This document shows positions 1 to 7,466 of a stretch of 8,353 bases of DNA, piece after piece. Each line of letters opens with the position of its first letter. The stretch's first letter is position 1. The position numbers and the translations under genes were made by a program. The stretch is from Prevotella sp. GTDB lineage: Bacteria; Bacteroidota; Bacteroidia; Bacteroidales; Bacteroidaceae. The DNA lies in NCBI GenBank assembly GCA_022732315.1, contig JAIJUV010000105.1, forward strand, positions 1 through 8,353. The letters run 5' to 3'. A model generated the notes under the pieces. The model did no database searches. It had not been told where the DNA came from and saw nothing but the letters and a program-made list of their open reading frames with translations.

Positions 1-25
1 AATAAAGAGGTCGAGCCTTCTTTGT

Positions 26-46
26 CTGCGGATTGCAAATCCGCAG
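26..46. repeat. Perfect 9-bp inverted repeat (REP-like hairpin)
   Basis: The arms ctgcggatt (26-34) and aatccgcag (38-46) are exact reverse complements separated by the triplet gca. Neither strand shows a run of T after the stem, so it is not a textbook intrinsic terminator. It sits next to direct repeats (50-93), which suggests an interspersed palindromic element. That is an inference, because no second copy of the hairpin lies in the window. Confidence 0.6.
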
Positions 47-49
47 GAA

Positions 50-93
50 CGCCTAGCGGACTCGCGTTACTTATTACGCCTAACGGACTTGCG
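50..93. repeat. Degenerate 27-base-period direct repeat
   Basis: The 17-base string cgcctagcggactcgcg (50-66) recurs as cgcctaacggacttgcg (77-93), with two differences and a period of 27 bases. A shorter echo, ggactta, follows at 106-112. The units begin three bases after the hairpin at 26-46, so hairpin and repeats may be one composite intergenic element. No coding function is apparent. Confidence 0.6.
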
Positions 94-130
94 AGCCTGT
101 ATTATGGACTTACGGCACACCCTCTCTTCT

Positions 131-174
131 TGTTGCTGGAAAACATAGGATATGTTGCTGGAAAAGATAGGATA
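131..174. repeat. 22-base tandem duplication
   Basis: Two adjacent 22-base units (131-152 and 153-174) differ at one base, c144 versus g166. Each starts tgttgctggaaaa and ends ataggata, and the first five bases of a third unit follow at 175-179. With only about 2.2 copies and no spacers, this is a local slippage-type duplication and not a CRISPR array. Confidence 0.8.
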
Positions 175-301
175 TGTTGGCGAGATAGTTAGTATCTCCG
201 GTCGCACAACAGGTGATGTGCATGCGGTGGTCAACTGTTATGCACCAACTATTGTCCAGCCTTAGACACACCCTCCTACAGAAAATATCAGAGACAGGAA
301 A

Positions 302-335
302 CGGGGTGCATTCTCTAAAAAGAGGACACACCCCG
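302..335 (-). terminator. Imperfect GC-rich hairpin, possible terminator of the SusC/SusD transcript
   Basis: The arms cggggtg (302-308) and cacacccc-g (329-335 as cacccc plus g) pair over seven bases. After two mismatches the stem resumes, interrupted, up to the inner arms ctct (313-316) and agag (321-324), which close a four-base loop. It begins about 50 bases beyond the stop of the susD-like gene in the direction of transcription, which is the expected place for a terminator. On the minus strand the stem is followed by only three T residues (301-299) and then CC, so as an intrinsic terminator it is weak. It could instead be a 3'-end stabilising structure. Confidence 0.4.
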
Positions 336-384
336 CAACCTTAATATATTATGTTATGACTATATCGTCATTCCTCTCTTGCCA

Positions 385-2574
385 TTACTCTGCCAATGGG
401 TCGAAGGTACCGTTGGCACCACCATTGTTGTAATCACCCCAACCGATGGTCTGAGGCAAAGCCTTGTTGGCGTTAGATGTACCAGAAGAGAAGCCTAAGA
501 AGTAATACTTAGGACGGAAGTTCATGTAGAGGAGATTCTTGTTAGAATCGTAACCGTCACCCTTCTGTACCTTCATTACCAAGTTGTCCTTATACCATGT
601 AGACAAGTTCTCGAGCTGAGTATTCAAATCATCCTTACGGAGATCAACACCATCAGGACGCTCAGTACCAGCTTTCAACAATGGGTCTGAATTGAAAGTT
701 GTACCACCTACGCCATACTTATCAGCAACACGATACTGGATATTCTCACGACGCTGACCGTTCAACGCCTTGAAACCAAGCCATGTACAGGTATTGCCAC
801 CCCAACCAGTCAAAGTCCATGTAGAAGGAGCACCCTCTACCTTGCCAGTACCACCATCGAAGAGCATCCAACGGCGGAGGTCATCGAAACGCTTACCCTC
901 GTAAGCAAACTCAATCTGGCGCTCATAGAGAATCTGAGAGATACAGGTAGCCTGATCATTGTAAGCTGCAGGTGTGATACCATCATCCTCAGAATTAGCA
1001 GCTGAATAACCAGCACGCTCACGAATCTGCTTAACATATCCAACAGCCTCATCCAGATGACCAGCACCTGCTGCAACCTCAGCAAGGTTCAGGAGAACCT
1101 CAGCATAACGGAGTTCAATCAACGGAGCTGCAGAATAGAACGGAGCTGCACCCTTGGTATCAAGAGCTACATACTTATAAAGAGGAGAAGAATTGACATC
1201 CAAATCATCACTCTTCTTGCGTACATATACACCCTGACGACTCTTCAACAGGTTGTCTGCACCATAAGAATCACCACTCTCAGGGTTGCCGGCATCATTC
1301 ATGCTGGTATACCATACATAGTTCCAAAGTACATAGTTGGCACCATCAGAAGGGTTGTTGGCATCACGCTCTGATGCATTACCATCGTAAGCCCAACGGA
1401 AGCCTGGGAAAGCGAAAGTACGGTAGAAACGCTTGTCACGATTCAGGAATGGAGTCACGTTATCCAAAGTCTTCTCTGAACGTGCCAACTTGGTATAAGT
1501 ATCGCAACTCTCAGGAAGTTTACCGTCTGACATTGGGAACATATTAATCAGCATCTGAGAAGCATTCTTACCGCTACCACCTGTATTAGCCGGACGAATC
1601 TGACGCTCCCAGTTGTTGTTCTTCTGATTATCGAGACCATCACCTATTACATTATTATATAAGGTAACGAACACAGCCTCAGGATTATTACCACCATCGG
1701 TAAACATCTTGGCAAAGGCAGAACCATTCACATTGTCATTGGCAGTATACAGGTGATAACCACACTTGTTGATACGCTCCAAATCAGCCTTCATGGTTTC
1801 ATAAGCAGTCTTCCAACGGTTTTCATCGTTTGCACGGTTGAAGAGAGGGCTACACCACAAAAGCATCAAACGACCCTTCAATGCCAAGGCTGTACCAGTA
1901 GTTACACGGCCTTTCTGCGACCATCCAGAACCATTCTCTGTCTTGGCAGCCAACATATCAGCAGCCTTGTTCAAATCATCGAGAATAAACTCGTAAGTTT
2001 CCTTAGACGTAGCACGAGGAGTAAAAGAGCTCTCTACAGGATCCTGGGTCTCCTTTACCAATGGCACACCGCCATACCACTTGAACAAGTTATAATAGCA
2101 CCATGCACGGAAGAAATATACCTGACCGAGCAATTCATTCTTCTGTTCCTCAGAAAGGGTGCTGCCACTGATACCCTGGATAACATCATTGACATTACGG
2201 ATTCTACCATATACAGATGCCTGAATATTGCTCTGGTCGCCCATAAAGAAATCAGGAACCGAATTTGTGGTACTGGTAGAGCTCAGCTCAACCTGTGGGT
2301 CTACAAAAGAGCTGAGACCACTGTATTCCTCTGTAGACTTACCAGCCTCATCCGCATTACCCATAGAAGGATACTTCCAGGTCAAATCGTTGGTTGTTGG
2401 CAAACACCAACTGTAGATATCGTTTAGACGACCATTACATCCTTCATAATAGTTGTAGATGTCTTTATTTACATTGTCATAGTTCTTCTTTTCCTCCAGG
2501 AAGCTGTCACTACAAGAGCTGAAAGCCAAGGCTGAAACCAGACCAAGACTGAATAATTTTATTGTCGTTTTCAT
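385..2574 (-). CDS. SusD/RagB-family outer-membrane glycan-binding lipoprotein
   Basis: This is the surface lipoprotein partner of the SusC transporter encoded just upstream. Members of the family cap the SusC barrel, bind oligosaccharide and hinge open like a pedal bin. The protein is 729 residues, at the long end for the family. It has a basic/hydrophobic signal ending in the lipobox AFSSC, with lipidated Cys21, followed by SDSFLEE, a typical start of mature SusD with acidic residues that suit surface export. Family hallmarks are QVYFFRAWCYYNLFKWYGGV (151-170), the TPR-like helix TALALKGRLMLL (228-239), PLIELRYAEVLLNLAEV (484-500) and YERQIEFAYEGKRFDDLRRW (550-569). A Trp-rich stretch (W586, W591, W598) follows and could contribute to sugar stacking. 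The start codon lies 36 bases after the susC-like stop, behind the A-rich sequence aaaaagcaaagaaca, with no Shine-Dalgarno. It is the last gene of the run. The family call is firm; the substrate is not visible. Confidence 0.96.
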   Translation of the reverse strand: MKTTIKLFSLGLVSALAFSSCSDSFLEEKKNYDNVNKDIYNYYEGCNGRLNDIYSWCLPTTNDLTWKYPSMGNADEAGKSTEEYSGLSSFVDPQVELSSTSTTNSVPDFFMGDQSNIQASVYGRIRNVNDVIQGISGSTLSEEQKNELLGQVYFFRAWCYYNLFKWYGGVPLVKETQDPVESSFTPRATSKETYEFILDDLNKAADMLAAKTENGSGWSQKGRVTTGTALALKGRLMLLWCSPLFNRANDENRWKTAYETMKADLERINKCGYHLYTANDNVNGSAFAKMFTDGGNNPEAVFVTLYNNVIGDGLDNQKNNNWERQIRPANTGGSGKNASQMLINMFPMSDGKLPESCDTYTKLARSEKTLDNVTPFLNRDKRFYRTFAFPGFRWAYDGNASERDANNPSDGANYVLWNYVWYTSMNDAGNPESGDSYGADNLLKSRQGVYVRKKSDDLDVNSSPLYKYVALDTKGAAPFYSAAPLIELRYAEVLLNLAEVAAGAGHLDEAVGYVKQIRERAGYSAANSEDDGITPAAYNDQATCISQILYERQIEFAYEGKRFDDLRRWMLFDGGTGKVEGAPSTWTLTGWGGNTCTWLGFKALNGQRRENIQYRVADKYGVGGTTFNSDPLLKAGTERPDGVDLRKDDLNTQLENLSTWYKDNLVMKVQKGDGYDSNKNLLYMNFRPKYYFLGFSSGTSNANKALPQTIGWGDYNNGGANGTFDPLAE

Positions 2575-2605
2575 TGTTCTTTGCTTTTTAAGAATTATAT
2601 AAGTA

Positions 2606-2621
2606 TCTCATTAGAATGAGA
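2606..2621. repeat. Short inverted repeat spanning the susC-like stop codon
   Basis: The sequence tctcattagaatgaga is a 7-bp perfect inverted repeat around the two-base centre ag (2613-2614). It covers the TAA stop of the susC-like gene (2611-2613) and the start of the 36-base gap before the susD-like gene. In the transcript it could form a small, AT-rich and therefore weak stem-loop. No T-run follows, so it should not end transcription. A role in mRNA processing or stability is possible but speculative. Confidence 0.4.
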
Positions 2622-5600
2622 GATTCACACCCACAGTCCACTTACGGAGGTTAGGATAGCTTCCGTATGAACCAGCCATTGGATTCATGAAGTTGTCTGG
2701 ATATGGATTGTAGAAGTTGATGAGGTTCTGACCGGTAATATTGATACGGCAACTGTTGATGCCGATACTGCCCAACCAACTCTTTGGCAAAGTATAAGCC
2801 AAGGTCAAGCGGTTCAGAGCCACACGTGCTGTACTTACTCTCCAGAAGCTGGATGCTACAGCATTCACATCTGTATACTTCAAGTTTGGATAGTAGGCAT
2901 CACGATTCTCCTTAACTACGAGATTTCCTGAGCCATCATATACATCCTGATAAGCAAACATGTTGTCTGGATTCCAGAAAGAAGGCATGTTGCAATATTC
3001 AAGATTACCTGTTGGCTTCAATGCAGCACCAGGAAGTGTGGTATAACCACCCCAGCTTGCACCAAGCTGAGCAGTCAGCGAGATTCCCTTATAGTCAGCA
3101 CTCAAATTCATGGACAAACCATAGAGATTGCTGCTGCGATGCCCCAACTCTACCTGGTCGTTGTCTACATCTACGATACCATCAGGTCCGGCATAAGTAC
3201 CAGTCGCTGAATCGTAAGCACCACGAACATCCTTATACATCAACATACCAGGACGAACCTGATCCTTGGTCATACCCATGTAAGTTGTGATGTTATACTT
3301 ATCGAAATACTCCTCGATATCCTGGAAGCTGCGGAACATACCGATGCACTGCATACCCCAAAGACCTACGTCTGTACGATGTCCTGGAGTAATCTGACGA
3401 TAGAGATAATCTGTAACCCAGTCCATATTCAGTACCTTGTTATCAGACCAGCCTGTGTTGATACCGATACGATACTTGAAGTCCTTACCGATCTTATCCT
3501 TCCATGTGACAGAGAGCTCACCACCCCATGAATCCATCTCACCGATGTTGGATGCAGCACTCTGTGTACCTACGGTAGAAGGAACAGTCTGCTTGATATT
3601 CATCAACATCTCGCGGTTCTTCTCATAATAGTAATCGAAGGTTACAGCCAGGCGGTTGTTGAGGAACTGGGCATCAATACCCACGTTGGTCTTGTAGTCT
3701 TTATCCCAATGAACGTCTGAATTTACAGCAGAATTGTTCTTGTTGATGGTGATACGGTTGCCAGAATCCTTACCAGTCTCGAATACAGTACCACGGTTGG
3801 CATCCTGTGCATAAACCTGCATCCACTGCCATGCCGCTGTATTGTCTCGACCGGTCATACCCCAAGAAGCACGGAGCTTCAGGAAATCAACACCCTTTAC
3901 CTTGTTACGGAACCAGCTCTCCTCAGAGATTACCCAACCTGCAGAGAATGCAGGGAATGTTCCCCAGTAATTCTTTGGAGCAAACTTGGTTGATGCATCA
4001 GAACGAACCAGAGCCTCGAAGAGATACTTGTTGGCATAAGCATAGTTGATACGGCCGATATATGAAAGGGTACCGCTCTCACTACGGGTAAACATAGTAG
4101 TCATCTCACCTGTTGCAGAGTTATACTGACCGGTAGTGAAAGGATATGGGGTCAAACGCTGTCCCTGCAAGTACTCACTCTCTGCCTCAGACTTCTCAAT
4201 AGAGAACAGACCACCCAGATGATGCTGACCGAAATCGCGCTGATACTGGGCTGTGAAGTTCATCTGATAGTTATCAGTACGAACCATGGTACGAGCCAGA
4301 TAGTCGCCATTGGCTCTTGCCACACCATTGAAGTTAGACGCTGCCAGGTAATCGAAATCTGCATCATCACCACTGGTAGGAGTATAAAGGTGGTTACCGC
4401 TACCATAACGAGTCAACATCTGATAGATGGTGAAGTTTGAACCATACTCATTACCCTTGTCGGTATTGATACTCTTGGAATAAGAGAAGCGCAACTTCAA
4501 TCCCTTCAGAATCTTGCTCCAACCGAAATCATAATCAAGGCTTCCGCTGATATTCAGGTTTGAATTCATATTCTTGCGGTAGTCGCCATTATTCTGCAAA
4601 GTAGCAAAGTTATACTCCTGGTTCTGGTTCTTCTGTGTATTGCTAGGACCATAAGCCAGGATATCATAACCATTTACTGATTCTGGCATGTAAGTAGGAC
4701 GGGTCAAAAGGAGGTTGTAGTCCTTCTCATCGCCAGATCCACCCACCTTTACCAATGGCTTTTCCTTTGTAGAATAGTCACCGCTAACAGTCAGGTTAGC
4801 ACCCAACCATTTGCTTACCTTTACATCCACACCAGCACGGTAGTTCCAACGGTTATAGTTGAGTTTACCGAGGTTACCATCCTGATCGAAGTAAGAGATA
4901 CCCGCAAAATAGTTCACCTTATCAGTAGCACCACTTACGTTCACGCTGTGCTTCTGGGTCATACCGGTTTCCCAATACTTGTCGAGCAAGTCGTAGTTAA
5001 GTCCCTTCATTGCCTCCAACTCATCTGCCTGGAAAAGCGCAGTAGTCGCATTAAGAGAAGTATTGGTTGGGTCGGCAGCAGTAACAGCATTGTACAAACG
5101 GCCATACTGATAAGCATTCAGCATCTTAGGACGAGAAACCTCATCTGTGAAACCGAAAGAACCACTATAAGAGATGCGAGGAGCACCCATCTTACCCTTC
5201 TTGGTAGTAACGAGGATAACACCATTGGCTGCACGGGCACCATAAACGGCAGCAGAAGCATCCTTCAATACAGAGATACTCTCTACCTCTGAGGCATCCA
5301 GGTTGTTGAAAGCCTCAGCACCGAGGTTCTGGTAAGTGTTACCAACCTTTACATCATTAGGATAGATATAACCATCGATAACGAAGAGAGGCTGCTGGGC
5401 TGTAGAACCAACTTCGCCCAATGAGTTGGTATCACGAATCATGATACGGGCATTCTCACCTGGACGGCTCTCACCACCACTTACGCTCAAACCATTAACC
5501 AGACCGCCCAAAGAAGAAGCCAAGCCACCATTAGCGAGGTCCTGGATTTCATCTGTCGGGATGTTAGCTACAGAACCGGTCAAGTGAGCCTTCTTCTGGG

Positions 5601-5922
5601 TACCGTAACCTACGACTACCACCTCCTGAAGAGTCTTGTCGTCAGCAACCAGTTTGATGGTACCACCATTGGTAGTAGCATCCTTAAAACCAATATAAGA
5701 AACGGTAATCTTGCCGCCCTTAGGAACTGACAACTTATAGTTACCATCCATATCGGTAATCACAGCAGTCTTGGTACCTGCGACCTTTACAGTAGCACCG
5801 ATAACTGGTTCACCGAGGTCATCGAGTACAGTACCCTGCACTACTTTATTTTGAGCCATTGCAGGCACAGCACAGGTAAGTGCCATACCAAAGGCCAATG
5901 TCTTTATATATTTACGTTTCAT
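2611..5922 (-). CDS. SusC/RagA-family TonB-dependent outer-membrane transporter
   Basis: This is an outer-membrane beta-barrel importer that takes up oligosaccharide delivered by its SusD partner, powered through TonB-ExbBD. The 1103-residue length is normal for SusC. Domains in order are a signal peptide cleaved after AMA (about residue 23), a carboxypeptidase-regulatory-like beta-sandwich (about 26-98; GTVLDDLGEPVIGATV, DMDGNY), a TonB-box-like segment (EVVVVGYGTQ, 100-109), and a plug domain. The plug carries the SusC signature LKDASAAVYGARAANG (219-234). The barrel follows to the C-terminus and contains the acidic loop GPDGIVDVDNDQVELG (912-927), typical of the family. It ends in NLSF, the terminal aromatic used for barrel assembly. 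There is no N-terminal STN domain, so it is not the sigma/anti-sigma signalling subtype. The ATG is 26 bases after the preceding lipoprotein stop, with the leader gaaacaag and no Shine-Dalgarno. The reading frame is intact. Confidence 0.97.
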   Translation of the reverse strand: MKRKYIKTLAFGMALTCAVPAMAQNKVVQGTVLDDLGEPVIGATVKVAGTKTAVITDMDGNYKLSVPKGGKITVSYIGFKDATTNGGTIKLVADDKTLQEVVVVGYGTQKKAHLTGSVANIPTDEIQDLANGGLASSLGGLVNGLSVSGGESRPGENARIMIRDTNSLGEVGSTAQQPLFVIDGYIYPNDVKVGNTYQNLGAEAFNNLDASEVESISVLKDASAAVYGARAANGVILVTTKKGKMGAPRISYSGSFGFTDEVSRPKMLNAYQYGRLYNAVTAADPTNTSLNATTALFQADELEAMKGLNYDLLDKYWETGMTQKHSVNVSGATDKVNYFAGISYFDQDGNLGKLNYNRWNYRAGVDVKVSKWLGANLTVSGDYSTKEKPLVKVGGSGDEKDYNLLLTRPTYMPESVNGYDILAYGPSNTQKNQNQEYNFATLQNNGDYRKNMNSNLNISGSLDYDFGWSKILKGLKLRFSYSKSINTDKGNEYGSNFTIYQMLTRYGSGNHLYTPTSGDDADFDYLAASNFNGVARANGDYLARTMVRTDNYQMNFTAQYQRDFGQHHLGGLFSIEKSEAESEYLQGQRLTPYPFTTGQYNSATGEMTTMFTRSESGTLSYIGRINYAYANKYLFEALVRSDASTKFAPKNYWGTFPAFSAGWVISEESWFRNKVKGVDFLKLRASWGMTGRDNTAAWQWMQVYAQDANRGTVFETGKDSGNRITINKNNSAVNSDVHWDKDYKTNVGIDAQFLNNRLAVTFDYYYEKNREMLMNIKQTVPSTVGTQSAASNIGEMDSWGGELSVTWKDKIGKDFKYRIGINTGWSDNKVLNMDWVTDYLYRQITPGHRTDVGLWGMQCIGMFRSFQDIEEYFDKYNITTYMGMTKDQVRPGMLMYKDVRGAYDSATGTYAGPDGIVDVDNDQVELGHRSSNLYGLSMNLSADYKGISLTAQLGASWGGYTTLPGAALKPTGNLEYCNMPSFWNPDNMFAYQDVYDGSGNLVVKENRDAYYPNLKYTDVNAVASSFWRVSTARVALNRLTLAYTLPKSWLGSIGINSCRINITGQNLINFYNPYPDNFMNPMAGSYGSYPNLRKWTVGVNLSF

Positions 5923-5948
5923 CTTGTTTCGAGATTAGATAGTTTAAA

Positions 5949-7466
5949 TTATTTTCTCCAACGTGGATCACCGATTGTACTTGAAATTGCACCGGTAGCC
6001 TTGAAATTAATTCCGAAGTTAGGCTGAGTGAAGTCGAGTTCCTTCTTGGTCTCTGCCTCATCAAATCCAGCATCCTCTTCAGTAGCCAGCTTACCCTTAT
6101 CGGTTCCATCAACAGATTGGGCTTTACCCCAGATTGTATTCAGATTCTGGTGATAATCCAATTTACAGTTGCCCTGAATGAACTTCTGCAAACGGAAGCA
6201 GTCGTAGAAGATGTTGTTATCATAAGTAATCACGTACTTATTGTTGTTAGGAGTATTGTTACCGAACTCCTTCTTGTCATATACACGGATAAAGGTATTA
6301 TCCATCATGGTGCAAGAACCGGCAGCTGTAGGGAAGACACAATCCAAATCCTTGTTGTTGAAACGGAACATACGGTTCTTACCATTGCCTACAACAGTAT
6401 TGTAGATAGTAGAGTTCTTGATGGTAATGCTCTTGATACCACCATACCAGAACTGTTTACCACTAGGAGCCTTGAAGCCATTAGAATAGCCGCAGATGAT
6501 AGCACCATTAGAGTTTTTCTTTCCGTCATTACGCATCTGAACCACACTGTTCATCACGCGTACATCAGCAATACCCCAAGAGCACTGACCTACAGAGAAA
6601 AGACCATCGATGACATTCTTGAAGGCACAATCCTGAATAATGATTGGATCTTGCAGGATATATACATCGGCAGGGTTACCACCATTTTTGCCAGCACCAA
6701 CACCCTGAGCCTCTGCAGAGCTGGATGCAGGTGGTTCTGGAGACATCTCGATGATACCACCCTTATGAGTTGTGGCAGAGCAATCGAAATTGATGAACTT
6801 CACCTTCAGCTGAGCAGAAGTATAGATGGCAGCACCTTCGCCCATAGTAACCAAAGCATGGCTCATCTTGTTACCACGAAGGGTCATCTTATTACCCTTG
6901 AAATCTACCGAGTTGCTGCAGGTATAAGTACCGCCTGCTTCCAACTCGAAAGCCTGCTCCTTATCAGATTCCTGCAAGTTGGCAGCAATGAATTCTGAAA
7001 TATCAGAACCATTAGGAATGGTCTTAGCTGGAACCAATGTACTATATTTCAATTCTGTTGCCTTATCAGCTTCAGTATTGTTCTTTGCCTTATTACCCAA
7101 GGTACGTACAGCAATCTTATAGTTGGTATCTTCGGCTATCTTGAATTGGAAAGAAGTACCGTCAATGGTATCACTCGCCACCTCCTCAGGATTGTCAGGA
7201 TCATCCACATTATAAGCCTTACACTCGTAACCACCAGCGCCATAGACTACCTTCCATGATACTTGCAACTTATCTGAACCATCAGAAGCAGCAACTGTCT
7301 TTGTCGAGAGTTCAGGTGACTCAAGTTTCACTCCAGACACGCCGTCGTCAAACTTCTCTTTGTCATCAAAACCATCAACGGCACACGAACCCAAGAACAT
7401 CGCTCCTACGGCAGCAAGTGCCAGAGAGAAGAGTCCTTTCCGCGCAATGAAATGATTTTTCTTCAT
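5949..7466 (-). CDS. Surface lipoprotein with FN3-like and DUF4957/DUF5123-type beta-helix domains
   Basis: This 505-residue protein is probably a cell-surface glycan-binding protein, or a catalytically weak pectate-lyase-like protein, working with the adjacent SusC/SusD pair. A signal peptide ends in the lipobox FLGSC (Cys28), followed by an acidic stretch (DGFDDKEKFDDG) that suits export to the surface. Residues about 46-145 resemble an FN3/Ig sandwich (QVSWKVVYGAGGYECKAY, then NYKIAVRTLG). From about 150 on there are repeated short strand-and-turn units rich in Asn (TLRGNK, IIIQDCAFKNV, ITIKNSTIYNTVVG, YDNNIFYDC), as in right-handed beta-helices. The C-terminus GDPRW is typical of DUF5123 proteins. 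A Gly/Ser/Ala-rich loop (about 243-265) interrupts the helix. Ten cysteines follow the lipobox. Such proteins are known from Bacteroidota pectin loci, which suggests but does not prove a pectic substrate. The ATG follows an A-rich leader. Family assignment is from memory of the pattern, not from a search. Confidence 0.8.
   Translation of the reverse strand: MKKNHFIARKGLFSLALAAVGAMFLGSCAVDGFDDKEKFDDGVSGVKLESPELSTKTVAASDGSDKLQVSWKVVYGAGGYECKAYNVDDPDNPEEVASDTIDGTSFQFKIAEDTNYKIAVRTLGNKAKNNTEADKATELKYSTLVPAKTIPNGSDISEFIAANLQESDKEQAFELEAGGTYTCSNSVDFKGNKMTLRGNKMSHALVTMGEGAAIYTSAQLKVKFINFDCSATTHKGGIIEMSPEPPASSSAEAQGVGAGKNGGNPADVYILQDPIIIQDCAFKNVIDGLFSVGQCSWGIADVRVMNSVVQMRNDGKKNSNGAIICGYSNGFKAPSGKQFWYGGIKSITIKNSTIYNTVVGNGKNRMFRFNNKDLDCVFPTAAGSCTMMDNTFIRVYDKKEFGNNTPNNNKYVITYDNNIFYDCFRLQKFIQGNCKLDYHQNLNTIWGKAQSVDGTDKGKLATEEDAGFDEAETKKELDFTQPNFGINFKATGAISSTIGDPRWRK

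Larger units (their letters stand above)
1..384. other. Non-coding, repeat- and hairpin-rich region downstream of the susD-like gene
   Basis: This stretch has no convincing gene. The only open frame of any length (331-110, minus, 73 codons) has seven cysteines, no recognisable domain and no A-rich leader, and it runs straight through the tandem repeat at 131-174, so I do not call it. The region does hold a perfect hairpin (26-46), a degenerate 27-base direct repeat (50-93), a 22-base tandem duplication (131-174), small overlapping inverted repeats around 204-245, and a GC-rich hairpin (302-335). The short string acaccc recurs near 117, 268 and 328. The look is of intergenic repeat sequence between two transcription units. 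Whether the unit to the left converges on this one cannot be seen. Confidence 0.7.

Noticed and set aside
131..179. CRISPR-like repeat array
   Set aside because: The two units are directly adjacent with no spacers and only about 2.2 copies, so this is a tandem duplication.
218..245. Inverted repeat gtgcat/atgcac (and overlapping gcaca/tgtgc at 204-221)
   Set aside because: The arms are only five or six bases and mutually exclusive, with no T-run. They are within what chance gives in a region of this size.
110..331. 73-codon minus-strand frame in the downstream non-coding region
   Set aside because: It has seven cysteines, no domain and no A-rich leader, and it runs through the 22-base tandem repeat and part of the 302-335 hairpin. 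It looks like repeat DNA that happens to lack stops.
1753..2427. Plus-strand open frame (224 codons) opposite the susD-like gene
   Set aside because: It is antisense to conserved SusD motifs, with no domain and no plausible leader.
6117..6998. Long plus-strand open frame (293 codons) opposite the beta-helix lipoprotein
   Set aside because: It is fully antisense to a well-supported lipoprotein gene, and its translation is rich in Ile/Thr/Val with no recognisable domain. It is the kind of shadow frame that codon bias produces.
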